64,000 bases of DNA from JBNKFV01 sp050290265 (GTDB lineage Bacteria > Pseudomonadota > Gammaproteobacteria > Pseudomonadales > Cellvibrionaceae): contig JBNKHI010000011.1 of NCBI GenBank assembly GCA_050290265.1, forward strand, positions 17,651 through 81,650, in the 5' to 3' direction. Below, in pieces: positions 35,268 through 43,839 of this stretch; position 1 is the stretch's first letter; each line of letters starts with the position of its first letter. Under the pieces are notes generated by a model. It saw only the letters and a list, made by a program, of their open reading frames with translations, did not search any database and was not told the origin of the DNA. Both the position numbers and the translations under genes were made by a program.

Positions 35268-36557
35268 TTAACCAGCCTTAACGCAGACAACCTCATAAAC
35301 ATTACGTGCAATCATATATTCCTCATCCGTAGGAATTACCCGCACAGCTACTTTGCCAGAAGTCGCTGAAATAATACCGGCACTTTGAGCATTAGCAGGC
35401 ACATCTATCTGAACCCCCAAAAATGCCAGCCCGGCGCAAATACGTGCACGAATTTCTGGTGCATTCTCACCAATACCACCGCTAAATACCAACGTATCCA
35501 GGCCGCCCAGCGCTGCGCTAAATGCGCCGACCCATTTCACCGTTTGATAGCAAAATAAATTAATGGCTTCTGCGGCTCGAGTGTCGCTGCGCTCTGCCGC
35601 TAGCAGGTCACGAATATCCGCACTCAGCTGGGAGACCCCTAACAAGCCAGATTCGTGATTAATCACTGCATCAATTTGCTGCAGTGTTAATTTCTCGGTG
35701 CGTAACAGATACGACAAAATACCAGGATCGATATCGCCGGTGCGCGTCCCCATCATCAACCCGCCCGCAGGAGTAAAGCCCATACTGTTATCAATACTTT
35801 TACCATTTAACACTGCCGTTAAGCTCCCACCGCTGCCAAGGTGCGCCAGTATTACCCGCCCATTAGTCGCCGTTGGGTCACCCAAGGTTTCCAACGCCTG
35901 CATCAAGTATTCACAGGACAAACCATGAAAACCATAACGGCGCAAACCATGGGCTTCGTAAGAACGGGGCAGCGGTAGTTGGCTAGCAACCCGCGGCATC
36001 GTCTGATGAAACGCAGTGTCAAAACAGGCCACTTGAGGTAAATCAGGCCGGCGCGATGCAATAGCATTAATAAGCTCAAGCTCCAACGGCAAGTGCAACG
36101 GTGCAAATACAGCAATATTTTCCAGAGCTTCGAGTAATTCAGGCGTAATTAATTGTGGCTTGCTGCGATTCATACCGTGAACAATACGATGTCCGACCGC
36201 TTGCACCGATGCAAAAACCCCTTGAGTTTCTAACCACACGAGCAATTGGGTTGCTACAGAATCTGCAGGAGGTAATTCAACAACCGGGCCAGCGTTGGGC
36301 AGCGTCAAACGCAACTTAGAATATTTACTCGTGCCAACTCGATCTATTTTCCCTGCGAGTATCGGCGGGGTTATCAGTAAACCCGTATCATTAGCATTAA
36401 CATGCTTACGATTACCCTGCTCTTCAGCAACGGCATAAACCGCAAAACGAATACTGGAAGAGCCTCGGTTCACTACCAGAATTTTCGGCTTACCCTTGTC
36501 TATACTGGCGTCACCAAATACCCCACGTTCAGGCGGATTGACTGCTGTTCTGATCAT
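35268..36557 (-). CDS. ackA: Acetate kinase
   Basis: The protein has 429 residues from ATG 36557, 7 bp after the xfp stop; a longer frame upstream would overlap xfp. The N-terminal nucleotide fold is ILVVNRGSSSIRFAVY (usually N-x-GSSS-x-K), the active-site region VGHRIVHGMN and ACFDTAFHQTMP, and then YGFHGLSCEYL and TRTGDIDPG, with a late FSGGIGENAPEIR. It converts acetyl phosphate plus ADP to acetate and ATP. Paired with phosphoketolase it yields ATP from sugar phosphates without respiration. Confidence 0.95.
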   Translation of the reverse strand: MIRTAVNPPERGVFGDASIDKGKPKILVVNRGSSSIRFAVYAVAEEQGNRKHVNANDTGLLITPPILAGKIDRVGTSKYSKLRLTLPNAGPVVELPPADSVATQLLVWLETQGVFASVQAVGHRIVHGMNRSKPQLITPELLEALENIAVFAPLHLPLELELINAIASRRPDLPQVACFDTAFHQTMPRVASQLPLPRSYEAHGLRRYGFHGLSCEYLMQALETLGDPTATNGRVILAHLGSGGSLTAVLNGKSIDNSMGFTPAGGLMMGTRTGDIDPGILSYLLRTEKLTLQQIDAVINHESGLLGVSQLSADIRDLLAAERSDTRAAEAINLFCYQTVKWVGAFSAALGGLDTLVFSGGIGENAPEIRARICAGLAFLGVQIDVPANAQSAGIISATSGKVAVRVIPTDEEYMIARNVYEVVCVKAG

Positions 36558-36564
36558 TGCGTTA

Positions 36565-38961
36565 TTATTTTCCGTGTATCCACCGCCAGTTACGAACTTC
36601 CGGCATATCCTCGCCATGTTGATTGATGTAGTGGCGATGCTCAATTAATTTTTGAGTGAGTAACGATTTTAAATCTGCTCCGTCAGCCCCAGTCTGCGGC
36701 AATCTATCAATAACATCCATCACTAAGTGAAAACGATCCAAATCATTCAATACGGTCATATCAAAAGGCGTGGTAATGGTGCCCTCTTCTTTATAACCAC
36801 GAACATGAATATTGTGGTGATTAGTGCGGCGATAAGTAAGCTGATGCACAAGTGATGGGTAGGCATGAAACGCAAAAATAACGGGTTTGTCGCGAGTAAA
36901 TAATGCATCGAATTCGGCATCACTTAAACCGTGCGGGTGTTCAGACGCTGGCTGTAGCCTCATTAAGTCAACAACATTTACCACTCGAATTTTTAAGGCC
37001 GGAAGATACTCGCGCAATATAGATACCGCTGCCAAAGTTTCCAGTGTAGGCACATCACCACAGCAGGCCATAACCACGTCAGTCCCAACACCATCTTTAT
37101 CCCCTTGGTCATTACTGGCCCATTGCCAAATACCAATACCCGCCGCGCAGTGTTTAGCCGCATCATCTATATTTAGCCATTGCGGTGCAGGGTGTTTACC
37201 GGCAACCACCACGTTAACGTAGTGGCGACTGCGCAAGCAATGATCCATAACCGATAACAAGCAGTTTGCATCTGGCGGTAAATAGACACGAACCACTGAC
37301 GCTTTTTTATTGACGACGTGATCAATAAAACCCGGATCCTGATGTGTAAATCCGTTATGGTCCTGCCGCCATACATGAGACGCCAATAAATAGTTGAGCG
37401 ATGCAATTTTGCGACGCCAGGGTAGTTGGGCAGTCACCTTCAACCACTTGGCATGTTGATTAAACATCGAATCCACAATATGAATGAACGCTTCATAACA
37501 ATTAAAAATGCCATGGCGACCAGTGAGCAGATAGCCCTCAAGCCAGCCTTGGCATTGATGCTCGCTGAGCATTTCCATCACCCGGCCAGTAGGCGCCAAA
37601 TATTCATCGTTGAGTGCGGTGGCAGCCCCCCACTGGCGCTTAGTCGTTTCAAATAGCGCGACCAGACCATTGGAGATAGTTTCGTCCGGACCAAACACAC
37701 GAAAATTTCGTTGCTGCTGATTAAACGTGGCAACATCTCGCACAAAAGGCCCAAGTACATGTGTATCACCGATACCGCGAACACCCGGTATTGCCACCTC
37801 GCAGGCATAATCGCGAAAATCCGGCATCTCTAAATCTTCTAACAACAACCCACCGTTGGCATGGGGGTTAGCGCCCATCCTGCGCTCACCAGTTGGCGCC
37901 AGTGCTGCCAGCTCTGGCAACAGTCGCCCGTCGTCATCGAACAATTCCCCCGGGCGATAACTGCGCAACCACTCTTCAATCAGCGGCAAATGTTCAGGAT
38001 GTGCAACGGGATTTGAAAGCGGAACCTGATGTGAACGGAACGTGCCTTCCACCGGTAGGCCATCAACAAACTTCGGGCCAGTCCAGCCCTTGGGTGAGTT
38101 GAGTATAATCATGGGCCAGCGCGGGCGCGTGGTATCACCATTCACTCGTGCGTCAAACTGAATACTTTTAATGGCAATAATGGCGTTATCGAGCGCGGTC
38201 GCCATTGCCTCATGCATCAACTTGGGGTCTTCACCTTCTACAAAAATAGGGGTCCAGCCGTAACCGCAGAATAGCTGTTCCAGCTCTTCACGGGTAATAC
38301 GGGCGAGAATGGTTGGGTTTGCGATTTTGTAGCCGTTCAAATGCAGAATCGGTAATACCGCACCATCTGTTTTCGCGTCGAGAAATTTATTTGAATGCCA
38401 GGCAGTTGCTAACGGTCCGGTTTCGGCTTCGCCATCACCCACCACGCACGCCACGATCAGCTCAGGATTATCAAACACAGCACCAAAGGAATGACTCAAT
38501 GAGTAACCTAATTCACCGCCCTCATGCAGTGACCCAGGGCATTCTGGCGAGGCATGACTGGGGATACCACCGGGAAATGAAAACTGCTTAAATAACTTCT
38601 GCAACCCAGCCTCATCTTGGCTAATATCGGGATAAACTTCCGTGTAACTGCCTTCCAGGTAAGTATTCGCAACCACCGCCGGGCCACCGTGGCCTGGGCC
38701 AGATACATATACCATATTCAGATCATATTCCTTGATGATCCGGTTTAAATGTACGTAAATAAAATTCTGACCCGGCGTGGTTCCCCAGTGCCCCAATAAC
38801 ATAGGTTTGATATCGGTGATGGCCAAGGGGCGTTTGAGCAACGGGTTATCAAAAAGATAGATCTGCCCAACTGACAAGTAGTTAGCCGCGCGCCAGTAGG
38901 CGTCAATTAAGGACAGTTGTTGCGGTTTCAACGTATGAAATGAAGACGTGTGAGACTGCAT
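36565..38961 (-). CDS. xfp: Phosphoketolase (xylulose-5-P / fructose-6-P)
   Basis: The protein has 798 residues, full length for the family. It has YVSGPGHGGPAVVANTYLEG, then FSFPGGIPSHASPECPGSLHEGGELGYSL. The thiamine-diphosphate motif is VVGDGEAETGPLATAWH, followed by HLNGYKIANPTIL. It cleaves xylulose-5-P or fructose-6-P to acetyl phosphate and a triose or tetrose phosphate. The acetate kinase gene follows 7 bp downstream, so this is an xfp-ackA operon. A broken SHOCT-domain gene lies 125 bp upstream on the same strand. Confidence 0.96.
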   Translation of the reverse strand: MQSHTSSFHTLKPQQLSLIDAYWRAANYLSVGQIYLFDNPLLKRPLAITDIKPMLLGHWGTTPGQNFIYVHLNRIIKEYDLNMVYVSGPGHGGPAVVANTYLEGSYTEVYPDISQDEAGLQKLFKQFSFPGGIPSHASPECPGSLHEGGELGYSLSHSFGAVFDNPELIVACVVGDGEAETGPLATAWHSNKFLDAKTDGAVLPILHLNGYKIANPTILARITREELEQLFCGYGWTPIFVEGEDPKLMHEAMATALDNAIIAIKSIQFDARVNGDTTRPRWPMIILNSPKGWTGPKFVDGLPVEGTFRSHQVPLSNPVAHPEHLPLIEEWLRSYRPGELFDDDGRLLPELAALAPTGERRMGANPHANGGLLLEDLEMPDFRDYACEVAIPGVRGIGDTHVLGPFVRDVATFNQQQRNFRVFGPDETISNGLVALFETTKRQWGAATALNDEYLAPTGRVMEMLSEHQCQGWLEGYLLTGRHGIFNCYEAFIHIVDSMFNQHAKWLKVTAQLPWRRKIASLNYLLASHVWRQDHNGFTHQDPGFIDHVVNKKASVVRVYLPPDANCLLSVMDHCLRSRHYVNVVVAGKHPAPQWLNIDDAAKHCAAGIGIWQWASNDQGDKDGVGTDVVMACCGDVPTLETLAAVSILREYLPALKIRVVNVVDLMRLQPASEHPHGLSDAEFDALFTRDKPVIFAFHAYPSLVHQLTYRRTNHHNIHVRGYKEEGTITTPFDMTVLNDLDRFHLVMDVIDRLPQTGADGADLKSLLTQKLIEHRHYINQHGEDMPEVRNWRWIHGK

Positions 38962-39085
38962 AGTATTGGATTCCAGTTAGACGTATCTAAAGAAACCGCC
39001 ATCGCAATCCACACCGCAATGCCTCTCAGTATGAACTCTCGCCTAGAGACATTTCTTGAGGCATCGCCAAGCAATGGCGCATAAA

Positions 39086-39328
39086 TTAGAATTGCTTACT
39101 GGCTATTTCCAATTTCATTCGGCCAAATTCCTCGCGATCAATATCACCGCGAGTGTAACGTTCGTTGAGCAGATCGATAGCAGTTTTCTGTACTTGCGTA
39201 AAATAGCGTCGGTTCGCTCTATAAGAGTAGCCCCAATGTCCAAAACTTGAAAGCAGCAAGAACCATACGCCAAACCACAGAACCCAGCCTCAGCCGAAAT
39301 ACCAATCACTCCAATAACCTTGTGACAT
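39086..39328 (-). pseudogene. SHOCT-domain membrane protein, interrupted by TGA
   Basis: This frame was read by hand because an internal stop hides it. The ATG at 39328 follows a strong run GAGGGGGGG. Twelve codons (MSQGYWSDWYFG) are followed by TGA at 39290-39292, then GWVLWFGVWFLLLSSFGHWG (a membrane helix). The C-terminal SHOCT motif is AIDLLNERYTRGDIDREEFG RMKLEI, read on to the TAA at 39086. The aromatic Trp/Gly-rich context suggests TGA replaced TGG. The rest of the frame is undamaged, so the lesion is either recent, a sequencing error, or the downstream part is re-initiated. It lies upstream of xfp. Confidence 0.75.
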
Positions 39329-39363
39329 TTACCCCCCCTCACAAACTCGTGTTATCGCACTGA

Positions 39364-39864
39364 ATGTTACATACCCACAGTATTGGAAATCACAATTTCT
39401 ACACGACGGTTACGCTGGCCCCCCCTGATCTAGCCATAGGCCATATTGAGGGATTAGACAGCGTCGTTATCCACCGTTCGCTGTTGTTTCTTCACCCTTT
39501 CGCCTGCATGGCAAGGCAAGGACACCCATTGATTCAAGATAGATTAACACCACAACTGTATCGCGCGTGCAACATATTGGACGGGCAGGAGATGGTCATA
39601 GCTAGGAAGTGTTAGAGGAAAAAATAAAACGCGCTGCCAGCAAACGTGGAATTATATTTTTCCAAACACTACATGCATATTCAGCTTATTGTGCGTAATA
39701 CCGATTTTGTGGCGACACTGCCTAAAATTGTGACGGTAGCGGTACCTCTGGCGCAATACTGGCACGAGCGTTTTGACCTATACAAAGCTCTGGCTTGGCT
39801 GCGCGAACAAGTAACAGATTTGTTCAAAGATAAAGATCCAACAGAGTATTTACAAAGTCATTAG
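39364..39864 (+). pseudogene. LysR-type regulator, C-terminal remnant with frameshifts
   Basis: Only the effector-domain half of a LysR-family protein remains, in three pieces. The first frame reads PPDLAIGHIEGLDSVV, then RQGHPLIQDRLTPQLYRAC, and stops at 39613-39615. A second frame (39609 to about 39650) carries VLEEKIKRAASKRGIIF, the usual next segment. The first frame resumes with VRNTDFVATLPKIVTVAVPL, then WHERFDLYKALAWLREQV, and ends at 39864. The helix-turn-helix half is absent, its place taken by the SHOCT region. Two frameshifts and a 5' truncation make it a clear pseudogene. Confidence 0.82.
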
Positions 39865-39959
39865 GCGCGAAGATAAAACAGCTTTAGGTGTTAGTTCGAT
39901 AACAGTAACAAACAATGCACCCATCGTTGAAATTGGCGACTACCGCCGATCCACTTACA

Positions 39960-41012
39960 CTAAGGGTTGTCGCTGTTGTTTCTATTGATTTTTACCGGCA
40001 TCTTATTTGTCTTTGAATAGGTACGTAACCATTCTTCCTCAAATTCTTTGCCTTCCAACATAATGGCATCAAACAAACCTCGCTCTTTGATAAGGCGCAA
40101 GCCTTCGCTAACTTTTTGGTTAATGGCCTCACCATGGGCGTTCTTGGCAACCAGAAAGCAGACGTCGTAGTGCTTGAAGAATGCTCTGGCGATAAATGGC
40201 TCGAGTTTATCGCGCGCAACCAATGATTCTATCTGTACTACCGGGTAAATAATGGCGTCAACTCGCCCGCTCACTAGCCGGTGCAGACTGCTAGTGATAC
40301 TGGTCGCCGGGTAGGCCGGAAAATCAACCATTTCTATGTGAAAGCGCTCTGTTTCTAGATAATAAGGAAAGCCTGCCTGTGCGAAATAAGTATATTCACT
40401 ACCGTTCAGTGGTCGCCCCAGTGCTTCTTCTACAGCACTGAAATAACGTTGCCTATTTGGAAATTTACCTGTGACTTTATGCAACATTTGGCGCTCTGAT
40501 GGCGATAACTTTTCACTTAACTCACTTATCGCCTTTGGGGTCATTTCATAAGTAGCTTCTTTCAGCTGACTTAGAGTGATAGGCGCATCTTTCTTGCTGT
40601 ATATGGCAAACAGTACGGTGCTCACCGTTTCATTCGAAAACGTGAGATAGCGTTCAATAGCTGGGCTGGGTACACATAATATCGGCAAATGAAAATCACT
40701 TACGCCTTGACTTACTTCACGCACAGAACGTGAAAACGGGCGACGGTGTGTTTTGATTTCTACATCGGGCAGAGCATCGTCAATAGCCTCTATTATGTTT
40801 CGATAATAACTCTCAACTTTTATGGGGTCGTTGGGTTCGCTAAGAATAGGGATACTGGCCGTAATTTTTTCTAGTGGATAGGCGGGGCCTGATAAACAGG
40901 CTAGAGCCATCACCATAATTACGGTGAGTCTGAAACAGCGAATGCCAGCCAGATTTAGGGTGTAAAAGATAAAATGATGTTTGTTTTTATACCGTTGGCG
41001 CATTGTATTCAT
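39960..41012 (-). CDS. Periplasmic substrate-binding (SBP_bac_3-like) protein
   Basis: The protein has 350 residues. A basic N-terminus is followed by a hydrophobic signal (RLTVIMVMALACLSGPAYPL, about 29-48). The mature domain ITASIPILSEP...YRNIIEAIDDAL has the shape of ABC-type amino-acid binding or sensor proteins of class 3. Late SGRVDAIIYPVVQIESLV is the usual 'VDAvi' segment. No ABC permease is adjacent, so it may be a solitary binding protein or a signal-input protein. A 12-bp hairpin lies right upstream. The start may be ATG 41012 or 41003. Confidence 0.72.
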   Translation of the reverse strand: MNTMRQRYKNKHHFIFYTLNLAGIRCFRLTVIMVMALACLSGPAYPLEKITASIPILSEPNDPIKVESYYRNIIEAIDDALPDVEIKTHRRPFSRSVREVSQGVSDFHLPILCVPSPAIERYLTFSNETVSTVLFAIYSKKDAPITLSQLKEATYEMTPKAISELSEKLSPSERQMLHKVTGKFPNRQRYFSAVEEALGRPLNGSEYTYFAQAGFPYYLETERFHIEMVDFPAYPATSITSSLHRLVSGRVDAIIYPVVQIESLVARDKLEPFIARAFFKHYDVCFLVAKNAHGEAINQKVSEGLRLIKERGLFDAIMLEGKEFEEEWLRTYSKTNKMPVKINRNNSDNP

Positions 41013-41655
41013 AATGTTTTTGCTGCTGGTTACAGCGTTTGTTAGAAACGCTGTAACAATTGTTGGCAGAACTTACAATTGCATGACTACCTCAGTCAAA
41101 TTTAACCAACTTCTTAAGTGATTGATAATCATGTCGGTTGTACTATTGATTGCTTCACCTCTTGACAGATTGGCACAATATTAATAATTAGGCCCGTATC
41201 TTTAGCTTAGCTTTTCTGCACCAAAAAGCCACACGTCAACAGGATAGCCTCCGTTGTTAGCACGCCTTATTGGTGACACTGACTGAATCAACATGCATGA
41301 CTAATTAAAGAATCTGTAGACTAAGAGTGTAGTCCATTTTAGGTAAAAGCAATGACGAAATAGACATAATCCAGCGGAAAATTTGAAGCAAAGCATATTC
41401 AGTAACCGAAAATACCAGTAGCATACCAACTACCTATTTTGTAGCGATAGGTAAACTATCTACTTCAATGTTGATGAGATTCAAAAAATCTAGTCTGGCA
41501 AGACGCCCTTGGCTTCACGCTGCTACTGGACAAACACGCAGAACGACGCTTTTCTTATAGGTTGGGATGAGTGACAAAATAAAGAAAAAAACTACACGAT
41601 TTTCTTAACCTAGGCACCACCGTTCAGTGGCGCTATAGGCAATACACTACCTTAG
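41013..41655. other. Intergenic gap of 643 bp
   Basis: There is no credible gene in this gap. It contains the 12-bp hairpin at 41029-41057 next to the binding-protein gene. TTGATGAGATTCAA at 41471-41484 is a one-mismatch FNR-like sequence far from any start. A weak hairpin near 41617-41636 without a T-run might mark the end of the amidohydrolase transcript. Confidence 0.5.
41029..41057 (-). promoter_or_regulatory. Perfect 12-bp hairpin in leader of binding-protein gene
   Basis: GTTACAGCGTTT (41029-41040), loop GTTAG, and AAACGCTGTAAC (41046-41057) form a perfect stem that ends 16 bp upstream of the ATG at 41012. There is no T-run on either side, so it is not a simple terminator. It could be an operator palindrome or an RNA structure affecting translation. 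Confidence 0.6.
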
Positions 41656-42891
41656 TTATAGCGAGTTACGAATAAACTTTCCATCCTTCATAATGACAGG
41701 CATTTCCGAAGCACCCTTAGTGAGAACAGATATATCGTCCAGAGGATTGTTATTTACCACTAGTAAATCTGCGTACGCTCCCTCCTTGATACAACCCAAT
41801 AGCCCAGACATCTTCATCATTTCTGCATTAACACTCGTTGCTGATCTTAATATTGCTAACGGACCAGAGGCCTCACTGCGCAATAGAAATTCATTGCTCT
41901 GGCTACGTTGTGACTTTCTATCTAACAAGTCAGTTCCAAAACCTATTTTTACGTTGTGCTTCTCGCAATTTTGAATTGACTCCAGCATTTTTTCATACAA
42001 ACCATCTAGCTTACTTTTCACCGCTGGAGGAAAACCCAAGTCATCGCCTCTAAGTTTGAGATCATGAACAACCGATAACGTTGGAACGACATAAACACCA
42101 CCGTCGGCGATCATTTTTGCCGTATCTTCTTTAATCTCGGTGGCATGCTCGATTGATCTAACACCCAGTCGAACACACCGCCTTGCCCCGTCGTCAGTAT
42201 GGCAATGGGCCATCACATAACGCCCAAATCGATTCGCCTCTTCAACCGCAACCGATACTTCGTCGTCGTTAAATTGCGCCATTTCTAAAGGATCTGTAGG
42301 AGAAACTGCACCACCAGAAATATGAATTTTGATTTGATGGGCCCCCAGCCTCAACTCTTCCCTTGCCGCTTTGCGAACCTCATCTTCGCCATCAACAAGA
42401 ACAGCAATCAAACTTTCTTCACCACAGCCGCAGGTATGAAAATGGTGCGCAATGCGCAAATCACCATGACCACCTGTTTGCGACAGCGACCGACCAGAGA
42501 AGAAAAATCTTGGGCCGTTAATGATTCCCTCTTCAATAGCCATCGCCAAACCATTGTCACCTCCGGCTGCATCACGCACTGTTGTAAAGCCACGCTGCAA
42601 CGTTTCTTCCAGGTTTTGGCGAGCATACTGAGCCAGTAAGGTAATCGGCTTTTCGTGAAGATCCGCCAGTCGATAGCTTGAAAAATAGACATGTACATGG
42701 CCGTCTATAAGCCCCGGCATCAGGGTTTTTCCTGCGCAATCTATCTCAACGGCATCAGTGCCCAGCTCGCCTTGGTAATTGATCGCCGAAATTTTATTAC
42801 CGATCACCAATACATTTGAGAGACCATCTATTTTATCTACACCATCAAAAATTGTTGCATTCTTAAAAAGTATCTTTTTACTTTTATCCAT
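41656..42891 (-). CDS. Amidohydrolase-family metal-dependent hydrolase
   Basis: The protein has 411 residues, imidazolonepropionase/prolidase-like subgroup. Metal ligands are visible: His65 and His67 (GLIDGHVHVYF), Lys188 (QIKIHISGG, probably carboxylated), His229 (VMAHCHTD), His249 (IEHATEI) and Asp321 (GFGTDLLD). It has no signal peptide. Enzymes of this subgroup cleave cyclic amides or dipeptides such as Xaa-Pro or N-acyl amino acids. It is last in a same-strand group with a VOC protein, a transporter and a DUF1684 protein. The specific substrate is not deducible. Confidence 0.9.
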   Translation of the reverse strand: MDKSKKILFKNATIFDGVDKIDGLSNVLVIGNKISAINYQGELGTDAVEIDCAGKTLMPGLIDGHVHVYFSSYRLADLHEKPITLLAQYARQNLEETLQRGFTTVRDAAGGDNGLAMAIEEGIINGPRFFFSGRSLSQTGGHGDLRIAHHFHTCGCGEESLIAVLVDGEDEVRKAAREELRLGAHQIKIHISGGAVSPTDPLEMAQFNDDEVSVAVEEANRFGRYVMAHCHTDDGARRCVRLGVRSIEHATEIKEDTAKMIADGGVYVVPTLSVVHDLKLRGDDLGFPPAVKSKLDGLYEKMLESIQNCEKHNVKIGFGTDLLDRKSQRSQSNEFLLRSEASGPLAILRSATSVNAEMMKMSGLLGCIKEGAYADLLVVNNNPLDDISVLTKGASEMPVIMKDGKFIRNSL

Positions 42892-42937
42892 ACACTAACC
42901 TACTCAAAAATTCATTTTGGCCTTAATACTGGGGCGT

Positions 42938-43825
42938 TCACACCTGTTGGAAAAACTCGATAAATAGATTATTCGTCTTTTCTGCTGGCACCAGCAAGCT
43001 TCCATTGGAAAGCACAACACCACCGAGATTGGCGTTATCAACATAACGCTTCAGTACTGTCAAATCTTCAACGGCTATTTTAATGGCTGCGACATAATGA
43101 GCAAAACCACTTTGATTATTCAATGAAATACCGTAGTCATTTTGAAACCGCTGCGGTGTTAAAACCTCAATCACAGCAGTCGATGTTTTAACCGAAACAA
43201 CATCGGCCTCTGATTGAACACATTCTTTACCGAAAACTTCGAAAAACGTGGAGTAGAAATACTTTCTGGGGTCATTAGATACGATTGTCATGGCACGTAT
43301 ATTCAACGCACCATTAGGATGATCACACCACTCAGGGATCCAAATGGCTTCAGGCCGATGCTGTTGACAAAAAAACATGTGTGCATAAGGCGTTTCTTTT
43401 TGTTCGAAATCGAACACACTAACCTTGGCTATTAAATTTTTTGTCTCAGATACCGGAACATCTCTTTCGAATTGCGTGATAGCCGACGTATTCAAACCAG
43501 CATTATCCAGTGCAGCCTGAAGAACCTCAACATTATCAGAGGCTACCGCGTATCGAGCGCATCCCTCCCGAGCCTCAATCAACGTTTTGACTTCACAGCC
43601 AATTCCATAGAGATTATCTTCGTCAACAACAGCAATTAGCTCTAAATAAGTATCGCCAAATGTAATAAGACTGTTACCAGTACCAAAGGGGTGTGTCATT
43701 CTAGGCGATAATACAAAACCTAAGTCGGTAAAAGTTTGCCTCGCTTTATCAAGATCAACCACACCCACCACTACGTGGTCTAGTTTAGGTGCTTGAGGCA
43801 TACCTATCTCCATCGTGTTTACCAC
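42938..43825 (-). CDS. VOC-superfamily (glyoxalase-like) protein
   Basis: The protein has 295 residues. The N-terminal PKLDHVVVGVVDLDKARQTF is the glyoxalase-like domain opening, with a metal-ligand-type His, and SPRMTHPFGTGNSLITFGDTYLEL follows. A second, more degenerate repeat starts near residue 170 (PNGALNIRAMTIVSNDPRKY). This two-module layout matches the PF13468 type, whose activity is unknown. It lies 14 bp after the transporter gene, so the two are co-transcribed. Several ATGs near the N-terminus leave the start uncertain by up to eight residues. Confidence 0.82.
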   Translation of the reverse strand: MVNTMEIGMPQAPKLDHVVVGVVDLDKARQTFTDLGFVLSPRMTHPFGTGNSLITFGDTYLELIAVVDEDNLYGIGCEVKTLIEAREGCARYAVASDNVEVLQAALDNAGLNTSAITQFERDVPVSETKNLIAKVSVFDFEQKETPYAHMFFCQQHRPEAIWIPEWCDHPNGALNIRAMTIVSNDPRKYFYSTFFEVFGKECVQSEADVVSVKTSTAVIEVLTPQRFQNDYGISLNNQSGFAHYVAAIKIAVEDLTVLKRYVDNANLGGVVLSNGSLLVPAEKTNNLFIEFFQQV

Positions 43826-43839
43826 TACAATCCTCCAAC

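Noticed and set aside
39115..39342. 75-codon minus-strand frame overlapping the SHOCT gene
   Set aside because: It is a shadow in another frame; the SHOCT motif and ribosome-binding site fit the frame at 39086-39328 instead.
41471..41484. TTGATGAGATTCAA as an FNR box
   Set aside because: One mismatch, and it is far from the start of any gene, about 460 bp before the binding-protein gene.
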